Assembly (NCBI RefSeq): GCF_002368115.1 | Contig: NZ_AP018316.1 | Span: 204,268 to 268,267, forward strand | Direction: 5' to 3' | Source: Dolichospermum compactum NIES-806 | GTDB taxonomy: Bacteria; Cyanobacteriota; Cyanobacteriia; Cyanobacteriales; Nostocaceae | DNA: 64,000 nucleotides | Shown: piece after piece, positions 28,204-36,260 of the stretch | Layout of the letters: each line of letters starts with the position of its first letter | Numbering within the stretch: the first letter of the stretch is position 1 | Position numbers and translations under genes: made by a program | Notes under the pieces: generated by a model | The model's input: the letters and a program-made list of their open reading frames with translations, nothing else | Database searches by the model: none | Told to the model about the DNA's origin: nothing

Positions 28204-29217
28204 TCAATCCCCCTCTTCACTCATGACTACCTTACCCCGAAAGACAAAGTAGTTGTAGATGTTGTAAAACAACATAATGGGAATCAAAAACCCAATGAAC
28301 GTAATCATAAAGACCATTGAAGTGGCAGAAGAAGCAGCTTGATAAATGGTAATAGATGGGGGAATAATGAAAGGAAAGGCAATAAATCCCAAACCTATAA
28401 ATGTCAGCAGAAATATTAATGCTGTGTAAACAAATGAAGCAATTTCTTCTTTTTTATCTAAGCTTTTGAGTAGCAACCAAATCAACAGCATACCCAATAA
28501 AGGAATCAGGGCAAAAATATAAACCTCTGGTTGATGAAATAGCCTAGCTCTAGCATTTTCATAAACAATTGGCGTAGTAATAGTAATTAAAATTGCGCCA
28601 ATTAAAGTTGTCCAAGCTGCTAATTTAGCAGTTTTAAAATGAGTTTCCTGTAATTTCCCTTCTGTTTTGAGAATTAGGTAAGTTGAACCAATCAATACAT
28701 AACCTTGTACAAGTGTCAAGGCTGTTAATAATGATTGCCAACTTAACCAATCCCATATTCCACCAATAAAATGCCCAGCAGCATCAACTTTGATTCCTGC
28801 TAATACACCACCCAAGGCAAATCCTTGAAATAAGGAAGCAATGAAACTGCCAATTCCAAAGGCAAAATTCCAGAAACTTTTATTATCAGAATGTTCCCGA
28901 AATTCAAAGGCAACAGCCCGCAGAATTAACCCTACAACCATTACCATCAAAGGTAAATAAAGGGCAGTGAGAATTGTCCCATAAGCCAAAGGAAAAGCCC
29001 CAAATAATGCCCCAGCCATTAAAACTAACCAAGTTTCATTAGCATCCCAAACATTACCTAAACTGGTCATTAATAGGCTACGGCGTTTTTCATCAGAAGA
29101 AGTCAAAGAGAGGATACCAACGCCTAAATCAAAGCCATCTAAAAGCACATATAGGAACAGAAAAAGCCCTAGAATTACAAACCAAACTTGTGGTAAAAAG
29201 CGCAATAAAGCTTCCAT
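28204..29217 (-). CDS. cydB: Cytochrome bd-type quinol oxidase subunit II, copy 1
   Basis: Membrane subunit (337 aa, about nine hydrophobic segments) of the bd-type quinol oxidase that reduces O2 without copper. Family start LYVLLDGFDLGVGILSLTSSDEKRRSLL and VWDANETWLVLMAGALFGAFPLAY are both present. It lies 10 bp after cydA on the minus strand, so the two form an operon. A second full cydB (37691-38704) is clearly paralogous: the same motifs and the same length. In cyanobacteria the enzyme works with plastoquinol in cytoplasmic or thylakoid membranes. Confidence 0.93.
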   Translation of the reverse strand: MEALLRFLPQVWFVILGLFLFLYVLLDGFDLGVGILSLTSSDEKRRSLLMTSLGNVWDANETWLVLMAGALFGAFPLAYGTILTALYLPLMVMVVGLILRAVAFEFREHSDNKSFWNFAFGIGSFIASLFQGFALGGVLAGIKVDAAGHFIGGIWDWLSWQSLLTALTLVQGYVLIGSTYLILKTEGKLQETHFKTAKLAAWTTLIGAILITITTPIVYENARARLFHQPEVYIFALIPLLGMLLIWLLLKSLDKKEEIASFVYTALIFLLTFIGLGFIAFPFIIPPSITIYQAASSATSMVFMITFIGFLIPIMLFYNIYNYFVFRGKVVMSEEGD

Positions 29218-29227
29218 AGAATTGTTC

Positions 29228-30670
29228 CTATTGTGGCGTTTCCAGAGGACGACTATCGGGAATATGACTCACAGATTCAGTAGCAATTACTGTTTTGATC
29301 TCACCTCCAGGTATTGGTAAAGTTAAATCTGGTCCTTTGCGAATAATGCGGCTACCAAAAAACATGGCTGAGACAAACAAAACGCTGTAAAGAAGGGCAA
29401 TAACTGAGAGTGAAAATAACACTTCACTTGGTTCTAAATGAGAAGCTGCATCAGTAGTACGAATTTGCCCATATACTGTCCAAGGTTGTCTTCCTACACA
29501 GCGCACAATCCAGCCTGATTCAATTGCTAGATAGCCTAAAGGTGCAGCTAAAATCCAAGCCCGTAACAACCATTTTTGCTGATTGATATTATTGGCATTC
29601 AGTTTACCTCTAAGCCATTGAAGGATACTCCACAGCATTAATCCGACTAAGAAAAATCCGATTCCCGCCATGATTCGGAAAGAATAGAAAATTAAAGGAA
29701 TCATTGGTGGACGGTTTTCTGGTTTCCATTCTTTGAGTCCCAAAACAGGATCAGAAAGTTTAGGTTTGAGTTCTAAAATGTAACTTAAACCATTAGGAAT
29801 AGAAATTTCCCAATCATTTTTTTCCGCTTTGCCATTAGGAGATGCTAATATACTCCAATTTGCAGATTCTCCAGCGGGAATTGTTTCCCATTGGGCTTCT
29901 ATTGCTGCTAATTTAGTTGGTTGATAGTGATAAACTTGATCACCACTAGCATGACCAATTAATACTTGTACAGGAGCGACAAAAATAGATATTGCTAAAA
30001 CTATTTTAAATGATTTGCTAAAAAATTCTTGATAGCGATTATTGAGAATATACCAAGCACTAATTCCCCCAATGACAAATAAAGAAGTCTCCAACGTTGC
30101 CAAGAACATATGGAGAACACTATTCACCATGAAAGGATTTAAAATTGCTTGAAAATAGTCATCAACAATAAACTTACCATTCACCATTTGTCCACCACTA
30201 GGAGTTTGAAACCATGAATTAGCAACTAAAATCCAGAATGTGGAAAGATTCGCACCAAAAGCCACAAGAATAGTCGCTAAATAGTGAATTACGGGAGGAA
30301 CTCGCTCCCAACCAAACATCATAATTCCTAAAAAAGAAGCCTCTAACATAAATGCCATTGAGCCTTCAAATCCCAGAATACTACCTAAGAAATCTCCTAC
30401 CGCTTCTGATAGTGGGGCCCAGTTAGTCCCAAACTGAAAACCCATTGGTAAACCTGATGCAACACCAATTCCAAAGTTTAGTAAATACAGTTTTGACCAA
30501 AAACGAGCATGATGATAATAAGTAGGGTTTTTGGTTTTTAACCAGAGTCCTTCGACGACAATTAAGTAGATAGACATACCTGTAGTCAGAACAGGCCAAA
30601 TCATGTGGAAAATCGCCGTAAATGCAAATTGCAACCGTGATAACGCGACGGTATTAGATAAAATTTCCAT
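29228..30670 (-). CDS. cydA: Cytochrome bd-type quinol oxidase subunit I, copy 1
   Basis: Haem-bearing subunit, 480 aa. The b595 ligand region is LSRLQFAFTAIFHMIWPV, with His22 matching the family's His19. The quinol-side motif GWIVRCVGRQPWTVYGQIRT is near residue 390. The Q-loop between helices is short, as in the cyanide-insensitive (CIO) branch. It is first gene of the copy 1 cyd operon, divergent from feoA. Two direct copies of an operator-like sequence lie 102-142 bp upstream. The second CydA at 36261 is strongly similar along its whole length. Confidence 0.94.
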   Translation of the reverse strand: MEILSNTVALSRLQFAFTAIFHMIWPVLTTGMSIYLIVVEGLWLKTKNPTYYHHARFWSKLYLLNFGIGVASGLPMGFQFGTNWAPLSEAVGDFLGSILGFEGSMAFMLEASFLGIMMFGWERVPPVIHYLATILVAFGANLSTFWILVANSWFQTPSGGQMVNGKFIVDDYFQAILNPFMVNSVLHMFLATLETSLFVIGGISAWYILNNRYQEFFSKSFKIVLAISIFVAPVQVLIGHASGDQVYHYQPTKLAAIEAQWETIPAGESANWSILASPNGKAEKNDWEISIPNGLSYILELKPKLSDPVLGLKEWKPENRPPMIPLIFYSFRIMAGIGFFLVGLMLWSILQWLRGKLNANNINQQKWLLRAWILAAPLGYLAIESGWIVRCVGRQPWTVYGQIRTTDAASHLEPSEVLFSLSVIALLYSVLFVSAMFFGSRIIRKGPDLTLPIPGGEIKTVIATESVSHIPDSRPLETPQ

Positions 30671-30771
30671 ACTCTTTAAGGGAGTTACGCAAAAGGGCTA
30701 AATACCTATTCAGGATACACATTAATATTTGTTTACATTATATTACTTCCAAAAGTTTTAAGCTTTGAAAT

Positions 30772-30812
30772 GTTTGACAATCGGTCGTTTAAGGTTTGAC
30801 AATCGGTCGTTT
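30772..30812. promoter_or_regulatory. Two direct repeats GTTTGACAATCGGTCGTTT, 22 bp apart
   Basis: Identical 19-base copies at 30772-30790 and 30794-30812 in the cydA/feoA divergent promoter. The 22 bp spacing puts them on the same face of the helix. Each includes TTGACA, so one may also serve as a -35 box. The layout TTTGACA-N3-GGTC-GTTT resembles the TTTGACA-N3-TGTC-TTTT sites before cbiM and the MbnP-like gene (14 of 19 positions against 39405). Confidence 0.65.
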
Positions 30813-30939
30813 TATACTTGTTCTATGCAAAGGTATTAACTGCAAAGATACCCATATCAAAACTAACCTAAAATATAACAGTACAGAATAAATCTTTTGA
30901 GATAATTTTAATATTTTTGTAAAAACATGAGATTATATT

Positions 30940-30974
30940 GATAATTACTCTCAATACAACTGAGAATTATTTCT
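30940..30974. promoter_or_regulatory. Possible Fur-binding region before feoA
   Basis: TGATAATTACTCTCA and TGAGAATTATTTCT form an imperfect dyad just before the feoA ATG at 30980. The words resemble cyanobacterial Fur boxes, fitting a ferrous-iron transporter, but the match is weaker than at 41098. Confidence 0.4.
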
Positions 30975-30979
30975 AAATA

Positions 30980-31225
30980 ATGGTAAAAAATCATCTCGGC
31001 TTGTTACAGCCTGGTCAAATTGCCACAATTTCCCAATTGCATAGTGAACCTGGATTACACCAACGCCTTCTAGCAATGGGTTTCCGCACCGGTAGACAAG
31101 TTGTGATGCTACGTCGGGGATGGCTTTCTGGACCACTTCATGTTCGCATTGGCACAACAGAAGTGATGCTACGTTGTCGGGAAGCTAGAGAAATAGAAGT
31201 TACAAATGTGAGTGTAAAAGCATGA
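30980..31225 (+). CDS. feoA: Ferrous iron transport protein FeoA
   Basis: An 81 aa cytoplasmic SH3-like protein that supports FeoB. Typical sequence: LLQPGQIATISQL, LHQRLLAMGFRTGRQVVMLRRG, and IGTTEVMLRCREAREIEV. Its stop overlaps the feoB start by 4 bases (ATGA), so translation is coupled. The upstream region is shared with cydA copy 1 and has the direct-repeat operator and a possible Fur site. Confidence 0.93.
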   Translation: MVKNHLGLLQPGQIATISQLHSEPGLHQRLLAMGFRTGRQVVMLRRGWLSGPLHVRIGTTEVMLRCREAREIEVTNVSVKA

Positions 31226-33021
31226 CTATCAAACAGATTGCGGTTTTAGGAATGCCAAACACTGGCAAATCCACATTTTTTAACCGTTTTACAGGCGCTA
31301 ATGCTAGTATCGGCAACTGGCCAGGGATGACAGTAGATTTGATGATGGCAAAAATCAAACTTGGTGAGGAAGAAGCCGAGGTAGTAGATTTGCCGGGAAT
31401 TTACGATTTACGGGGTTTTTCGGAAGATGAGGCTGTGGTGCGGCGGTTTCTGGAAAGTACACCAGTACATTTAATAATAATAATTCTCAATGCTACTCAA
31501 ATTGACCGCCAAATTAGTCTAGCTTTACAGATAAAACATTTACATCTTCCCGCAGTATTATTACTGAATATGGCAGATGAAGCCCCAAAATTTGGGGTAA
31601 AAGTTGAGCCTGATAAAATAGCCAAGCATCTGGGAATACCAGTATTGCCCATTAGTGCTAAGTATGGTAATGGTTATGATGAAGCAGTAAAAGCGATCGC
31701 TCATAGTCTCCAGCAACAGGAAGAAGCAATCACAGCAGGTTCTTTAGAACAGTGTTCTGCGTGCGATAGTAAAATCACCTCAGAAATGAGCAGTTTATTA
31801 CAAGATGCAGTTTATACTCCAGCACAAGTTCAGGAAAACCTAACAACACGCTTAGATAGAATTCTCTTACATCCAGTTTTCGGCTTACCGCTGTTTTTTG
31901 CAACCATGTTTTTGATGTTCCAGGTAGTATATGCCTTGGGAACACCTATGCAAGAGTTTTTGGGAAATATCCTGGACTGGTTTAAAGTAGCAGCATTAGA
32001 ACCACTATTAGGGGGTTTACCACCGTTTTTGAAAGGTTTCCTAATTGACGGTATTTATGGTGGTATGGGAACAGTTGCGGCTTTTATCCCCGTAATTTTG
32101 TTATTTTTCTTCTGCATGGCTATTGTTGAGGATAGCGGATATTTATCACGCTCGGCATTTTTGATGGATGCTTTTATGGAACGACTGGGATTAGATGGTC
32201 GTTCTTTTGTGATGTCATTAATGGGATTTGGCTGTAATGTTCCCGCAATTATGGGGACAAGAGTCATGCGTTCCCCTGGTTTGCGAATGCTTTCCATGCT
32301 CGTCATTCCCTTTTCTTTGTGTTCAGCGCGACTGAATGTATTTATTTTCATGACTACAGCTTTATTTTCTCCTCACATTGCACCTGTAGTTTTATTTAGT
32401 TTGTATTTATTTAGTTTTGTCGCAGCTATCTTGACGGCATTTTTGTTTAGAGGCAGATATCCGAATAAAGAACCATTGGTATTAGAATTACCACCTTATC
32501 GCTTTCCCACCATCAAGCAAATGTGGTTACGTGCTTGGGGAGAAATTAGGCATTTTTTAAAGTGGTCAAATCGGTTTATTATCTTTGGTGTGGTGGCTAT
32601 TTGGTTATTAAATAATTTGCCTTTTGGTGTCCCAATTGCCAGTTCCCAAACATTATCAGGAATGATTGGTCAAGCCACACAACCATTATTAGCACCCATT
32701 GGAATTAATCCTCAATTGGCTGTGGCACTGATTTTTGGCTTTATTGCTAAAGAAATTGTTTTAGGTGGTTTAGCGGTCATTTATGGTAAGTCTGAGGGGG
32801 CAGATTTAATGGGTGCGATCGCCCATCAAATAGATTGGGTACAGGCTTATAGTTTCATGTTATTTACTCTCCTTTATGTTCCTTGTTTGTCAACTGTTGC
32901 CGTCCTCAAAAGTGAATCTAAAAGTTGGAAATTTGCAGTTATATCGGTGGCTTGGTCTGTTGGTTTAGCTTGGGTAACAAGTTTTATTTTCTATCAAAGT
33001 GCGAGGGCTTTAGGATTTTAA
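31222..33021 (+). CDS. feoB: Ferrous iron transporter FeoB
   Basis: Inner-membrane Fe2+ transporter, 599 aa, shorter than E. coli FeoB (773) but usual for this lineage. The N-terminal G-protein domain has G1 GMPNTGKST (residues 10-18), switch region GNWPGMTVD, G3 DLPGIY and G4 NMAD. The C-terminal half holds the Gate and core membrane segments, with GYLSRSAFLMDAFMERLGLDGRSFV and the Cys-bearing LMGFGCNVPAIMGTR. It forms an operon with feoA. A hairpin follows the stop and may end transcription, since the converging cbiO lies just beyond. Confidence 0.95.
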   Translation: MTIKQIAVLGMPNTGKSTFFNRFTGANASIGNWPGMTVDLMMAKIKLGEEEAEVVDLPGIYDLRGFSEDEAVVRRFLESTPVHLIIIILNATQIDRQISLALQIKHLHLPAVLLLNMADEAPKFGVKVEPDKIAKHLGIPVLPISAKYGNGYDEAVKAIAHSLQQQEEAITAGSLEQCSACDSKITSEMSSLLQDAVYTPAQVQENLTTRLDRILLHPVFGLPLFFATMFLMFQVVYALGTPMQEFLGNILDWFKVAALEPLLGGLPPFLKGFLIDGIYGGMGTVAAFIPVILLFFFCMAIVEDSGYLSRSAFLMDAFMERLGLDGRSFVMSLMGFGCNVPAIMGTRVMRSPGLRMLSMLVIPFSLCSARLNVFIFMTTALFSPHIAPVVLFSLYLFSFVAAILTAFLFRGRYPNKEPLVLELPPYRFPTIKQMWLRAWGEIRHFLKWSNRFIIFGVVAIWLLNNLPFGVPIASSQTLSGMIGQATQPLLAPIGINPQLAVALIFGFIAKEIVLGGLAVIYGKSEGADLMGAIAHQIDWVQAYSFMLFTLLYVPCLSTVAVLKSESKSWKFAVISVAWSVGLAWVTSFIFYQSARALGF

Positions 33022-33044
33022 TTTTTCAACATTTTCGGAATTTT

Positions 33045-33072
33045 GTTGGGTTGCTATGTCGCTTAACCCAAC
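33045..33072. terminator. GTTGGGTT / AACCCAAC hairpin between feoB and cbiO
   Basis: An 8 bp perfect stem with a 12-base loop lies between two convergent genes. This sequence type is a common dispersed repeat in Nostocales. It could serve as a bidirectional terminator. Confidence 0.5.
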
Positions 33073-33114
33073 CTACAATTTATCTACAAAAATATATTAC
33101 GGTTAGCTAAATTT

Positions 33115-33945
33115 TCAACCATCTTCTAATATTTGTTGTCGGACTCGTTCTATAATTATTCCTTCTTCAGGAGATAAACCATTAACTAACATTTCATATA
33201 TTAATGGTATACCCAATTCTAATTCCTCCAAAAGTGTCTTTTGGCTAAATACATCTTCTGGTGTTCCTTCTAGCATCAATTGTCCTTTATCCATGACAAA
33301 AACCCAATCTGCCCAGCGATAGACTAAATCTAAATCGTGGGTTGCTATTAATAAAGTCTTACCATGTTGATGAATGTCCTTGAGAGTTTTCATCAGATTA
33401 CGAGTATGTTTAATATCTAAATATGCCGTTGGTTCATCTAATATTAAAAGTTGCGGTTGTAATACCATAACATCAGCAATAGAAACTCGTTTTTTCTGTC
33501 CTAAACTGAGATGATGTACTGGTGTTTCTGCTAAATTAGTTAGTTGAAATTCACTTAATACCTGTTCTACTCGCTGTTTAATTTCTACTGTGGGTAAACC
33601 TAAATTACACAAACCATAAGAAATATCTTCTTCAACTGTAGAAGCTACTAATTGTTGTTCTGGATCTTGAAATACTAAACCGACTTTTTGCCTAATTTGA
33701 CTTAAATAATGACGATTATAAATTAACGGTTTTCCACACCAACTAATAGTACCAGAATTAGGTTTATATAAACCATTGGCTAATAAGAAAAGGGTGGTTT
33801 TACCACAACCATTTTGACCAATTAAGGCACATTTTTTCCCATAGGGAATCCTCATTGTTAAACCATTCAAAGCTGGTTGCTGTAGCCTTTCTGAACCTGG
33901 ATAGGTGTAATATACTTGCTCAAATTCGAGTAAATATTCCTGCAT
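33115..33945 (-). CDS. cbiO: ECF-type cobalt/nickel transporter ATPase (CbiO)
   Basis: ATPase of the cobalt/nickel ECF transporter, 276 aa. Walker A is GQNGCGKTT (residues 43-51), the signature is LSLGQKKRVSIADVM, and Walker B is LLILDEPTA with the switch His in IATHDLD. Last gene of the cbiM-N-Q-O series on the minus strand. It overlaps cbiQ by 26 bases, a strong sign of one transcript. The ATPase energises uptake; metal choice is set by CbiM. Transcription would converge with feoB. Confidence 0.92.
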   Translation of the reverse strand: MQEYLLEFEQVYYTYPGSERLQQPALNGLTMRIPYGKKCALIGQNGCGKTTLFLLANGLYKPNSGTISWCGKPLIYNRHYLSQIRQKVGLVFQDPEQQLVASTVEEDISYGLCNLGLPTVEIKQRVEQVLSEFQLTNLAETPVHHLSLGQKKRVSIADVMVLQPQLLILDEPTAYLDIKHTRNLMKTLKDIHQHGKTLLIATHDLDLVYRWADWVFVMDKGQLMLEGTPEDVFSQKTLLEELELGIPLIYEMLVNGLSPEEGIIIERVRQQILEDG

Positions 33946-34732
33946 TTCGGCAAATTTCTAATCCTATTAATACTACACAGCCACAAATTGCTTCAATGGT
34001 ATATCGTGGAGATGAATGATAGCGGCGGGGATGCCAAAATCGTAATTCACCAGCAAAACCTCGTGCTTGTAATCCCAGGGAAAACTGACTATATTGTTGT
34101 AAGGTTCGCTGTAATAATTGTCCGATTAATAATACTAAACTTTTCATGCTAGTATACCAAGTGCGGTAGCCACCACGAGAATTTTGTGCTGTTAATAATT
34201 CATTAGCTGTTTTAAGCAAAATGAAAATAAACCGATACATTAGTAATAATAAATCGGTTAAAAGTGCTGGAAATTTCAACCAACGTAAAGTTTGTAATAT
34301 TTCTGTGAAAGGTACAGTTAACATGAGAAAATATAAACAAGATGTAGAAGCTATTGCTCTAGTTAAAATTCCCCATGCTTGAATGCTACCACTACGGCTA
34401 ACATAAATATATAACTGCCCAAAAGTCAGTCCATACCATGAATCTAATTGGACGATTTGCAAATTAGTAATTGCAACTCCATTTACTATTAATGCTGGTA
34501 AACTTGTCAAACAGAAAACTATGGTAAACATTAACAATCGCAAATAAACACCAGCCGGAATCCTTGCATAGATTACTATCCAAACAGTCATCCAAAGTAC
34601 CATTAAAATTTGTACTAAGGGATGACTACAAAGAGAAATAATCAGAGTCGTAAATGCAAAAATTAGTTTATGTTCTGGTGGTAATTTTCGCAGTTGATTG
34701 GTATAAGCTAAAGTATCTAATTGTAGACTCAT
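33920..34732 (-). CDS. cbiQ: ECF transporter transmembrane subunit (CbiQ)
   Basis: The T component of the cobalt/nickel ECF transporter. It is 270 aa with about five membrane segments and the cytoplasmic coupling region containing GYRTWYTSMKSLVLLIGQLL and QARGF (the conserved A-R-G). It begins where cbiN ends (4-base overlap) and overlaps cbiO at its 3' end. The protein links ATPase movement to CbiM. Confidence 0.9.
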   Translation of the reverse strand: MSLQLDTLAYTNQLRKLPPEHKLIFAFTTLIISLCSHPLVQILMVLWMTVWIVIYARIPAGVYLRLLMFTIVFCLTSLPALIVNGVAITNLQIVQLDSWYGLTFGQLYIYVSRSGSIQAWGILTRAIASTSCLYFLMLTVPFTEILQTLRWLKFPALLTDLLLLMYRFIFILLKTANELLTAQNSRGGYRTWYTSMKSLVLLIGQLLQRTLQQYSQFSLGLQARGFAGELRFWHPRRYHSSPRYTIEAICGCVVLIGLEICRNAGIFTRI

Positions 34733-35031
34733 TCTTCACGTTTTTGTTGCTGGGAACGTCCTTTATATACACCAATTGCATAACCAACTACTCCCGCACC
34801 TAAAGCCGCTTGCGATGCGAATAATAAGCTTTCAATTTCACTACTAGCTGGTTCAAAAAATGATTTAAACCAAGGTTTGTATTCAGGTTGGATTTCTGTA
34901 ATAGCTTTTTCTGCTTCACCATCTGCACCACTAAATTCTGCTCCGCGGACAAATATTAAAGGTGCAACGGCTAAAGCTAAAACGGCTAATATTAAAAACC
35001 AGTTATTTAAGGTTGTTTTAGATTGATTCAT
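34729..35031 (-). CDS. cbiN: ECF transporter accessory subunit CbiN
   Basis: A 100 aa protein with two membrane helices (about 10-27 and 70-88) joined by an extracytoplasmic loop. The loop has the family sequence EFSGADGEAEKAI and YKPWFKSFFEPASSEIESLL. The second helix begins FASQAALGAGVVGYAIG. CbiN is needed for metal loading of CbiM. Its presence, instead of NikN-type fusions, favours cobalt, though nickel uptake cannot be excluded. The start overlaps the cbiM end by 14 bases. Confidence 0.9.
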   Translation of the reverse strand: MNQSKTTLNNWFLILAVLALAVAPLIFVRGAEFSGADGEAEKAITEIQPEYKPWFKSFFEPASSEIESLLFASQAALGAGVVGYAIGVYKGRSQQQKREE

Positions 35032-35800
35032 GACTTTGATTTTTACCCTTGATTAATCGTAAAAGTTCCAATTCTTGAGGATTATAAGATTGCAGCCAGT
35101 TCCACACCAAAACAGTCAATAATCCTTCACTAATTGCTAAGGGTACTTGAGTAATAGCAAAAATTCCCGCGAACTTAATCAATGAAGCGATAAATCCACC
35201 CACAGGTGCAGGAAAAGCCAAAGCAAGTTGGATTGAAGTGATAATGTAAGTAAGTAAATCTGCCAATGCGGCGGCTAAAAATATGGCGATTCTTTGTTTA
35301 CCACTCAGCCCCATTGTGAGATTATAGATCCAGTAGGCGGCAAATGGTCCAGCGATCGCCATTGAAAAAGTATTTGCACCCAAAGTAGTTAAACCGCCAT
35401 GTGCCAATAACAAAGCTTGAAATAACAATACCAAACTACCCAAAACTGTCATAGTCAAAGGTCCAAATAACACCGCACCCAAACCTGTTCCTGTGGGGTG
35501 AGAACAGCTACCTGTGACAGAGGGAATTTTTAACGCTGACAGGACAAAAGTAAAAGCACCAGCCAAACCTAACAAAAGTTTCAATTCCGGTTTAGCTTGG
35601 GTAATGCGAGTCAGACTCCGCAACCCTAAAACAAAAAATGGTAGTGACACAACCCACCAAAAAATAGCCCATTGCACAGGTAAAAAACCTTCCATAATGT
35701 GCATTGCGTAAGCAGGTTTGGGAAAATTAACTACTAAGTAAAAACTAATAACAGCTATGAGGATTAGACTAACTAACCCCGGTTTTTTTCTAGATATCAT
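35018..35800 (-). CDS. cbiM: ECF transporter substrate-binding membrane subunit CbiM
   Basis: Binds Co2+ (or Ni2+) and passes it across the membrane; 260 aa. The leader of ~32 residues ends in AYA and is followed by MHIMEGFLP, the conserved mature N-terminus whose Met-His forms the metal site. Further signatures: SCSHPTGTGLGAVLFGP and LLFQALLLAHGGLTTLGANTFSMAI. First gene of cbiMNQO. An operator-like site shared with cydA copy 2 and the MbnP-like gene is 131 bp upstream of the ATG. Whether cobalt feeds cobalamin synthesis or nickel feeds hydrogenase or urease cannot be told here. Confidence 0.93.
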   Translation of the reverse strand: MISRKKPGLVSLILIAVISFYLVVNFPKPAYAMHIMEGFLPVQWAIFWWVVSLPFFVLGLRSLTRITQAKPELKLLLGLAGAFTFVLSALKIPSVTGSCSHPTGTGLGAVLFGPLTMTVLGSLVLLFQALLLAHGGLTTLGANTFSMAIAGPFAAYWIYNLTMGLSGKQRIAIFLAAALADLLTYIITSIQLALAFPAPVGGFIASLIKFAGIFAITQVPLAISEGLLTVLVWNWLQSYNPQELELLRLIKGKNQSHESI

Positions 35801-35930
35801 CTGTACCTCGCAGATTTATATAAACGTCTTTTTTTTCTTATCGGCGGGCATCCCCCCACATTCTACGAAAAAATAACTAGAGATATTACGTCCCAAGTCT
35901 CCAGGTAGGATTATTTACTTCATAGAGTCA

Positions 35931-35954
35931 GTTTGTCAAAAGACAAGCTGTCAA
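35931..35954 (-). promoter_or_regulatory. Operator-like site before cbiM (TTTGACA-GCT-TGTCTTTTGAC)
   Basis: Read on the minus strand: TTTGACA, three bases GCT, TGTC, then TTTTGACAA. It matches 39405-39425 at 20 of 21 positions and shares GACA-N3-TGTC-TTTTGAC with 36154-36172. Within it TTGTC-AAAA-GACAA is a second dyad (35933-35946). Confidence 0.7.
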
Positions 35955-35976
35955 ATAAGATATTTACCTGGTATTG

Positions 35977-35992
35977 ACTATAGTACTATAGT
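35977..35992. promoter_or_regulatory. 16 bp palindrome (ACTATAGT twice)
   Basis: The octamer ACTATAGT is itself palindromic and is repeated head to tail, about 180 bp before cbiM and 270 bp before cydA copy 2. It may be a regulator site or part of the cbiM promoter. The rest of 35801-36260 is AT-rich with no gene; CCAGGTA / TACCTGG arms flank the operator. Confidence 0.4.
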
Positions 35993-36152
35993 TAAACCCG
36001 GACTTACCCCAGAGTTAGACAGAAAAAACTACTAACAATAATATAATTCAACATTTATGGCATGAAATAAAAGTATTATTGCTAACAAATATAACCACTA
36101 ATTAAGATAGTTTATATACAAAATAAATAGAATTAATCTATTTATTTTAACT

Positions 36153-36172
36153 CTGACAAAGTGTCTTTTGAC
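36153..36172 (+). promoter_or_regulatory. Operator-like site before cydA copy 2
   Basis: CTGACA-AAG-TGTCTTTTGAC, ending 88 bp before the ATG at 36261. It agrees with the cbiM and MbnP-gene sites at GACA-N3-TGTCTTTTGAC, and is in the same orientation relative to its gene. Confidence 0.7.
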
Positions 36173-36260
36173 GAAATAATAAAAAAAGTCATAAATAGAG
36201 ATACGGGCTATATCTACAACTCATCGCCCTAAAATTTTGTTTATTCACAAAAAGGTAGTT

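Noticed and set aside
35801..35930. Nickel/cobalt (NiCo) or cobalamin riboswitch before cbiM
   Set aside because: I found neither a B12 box nor the NiCo conserved strings on the minus strand.
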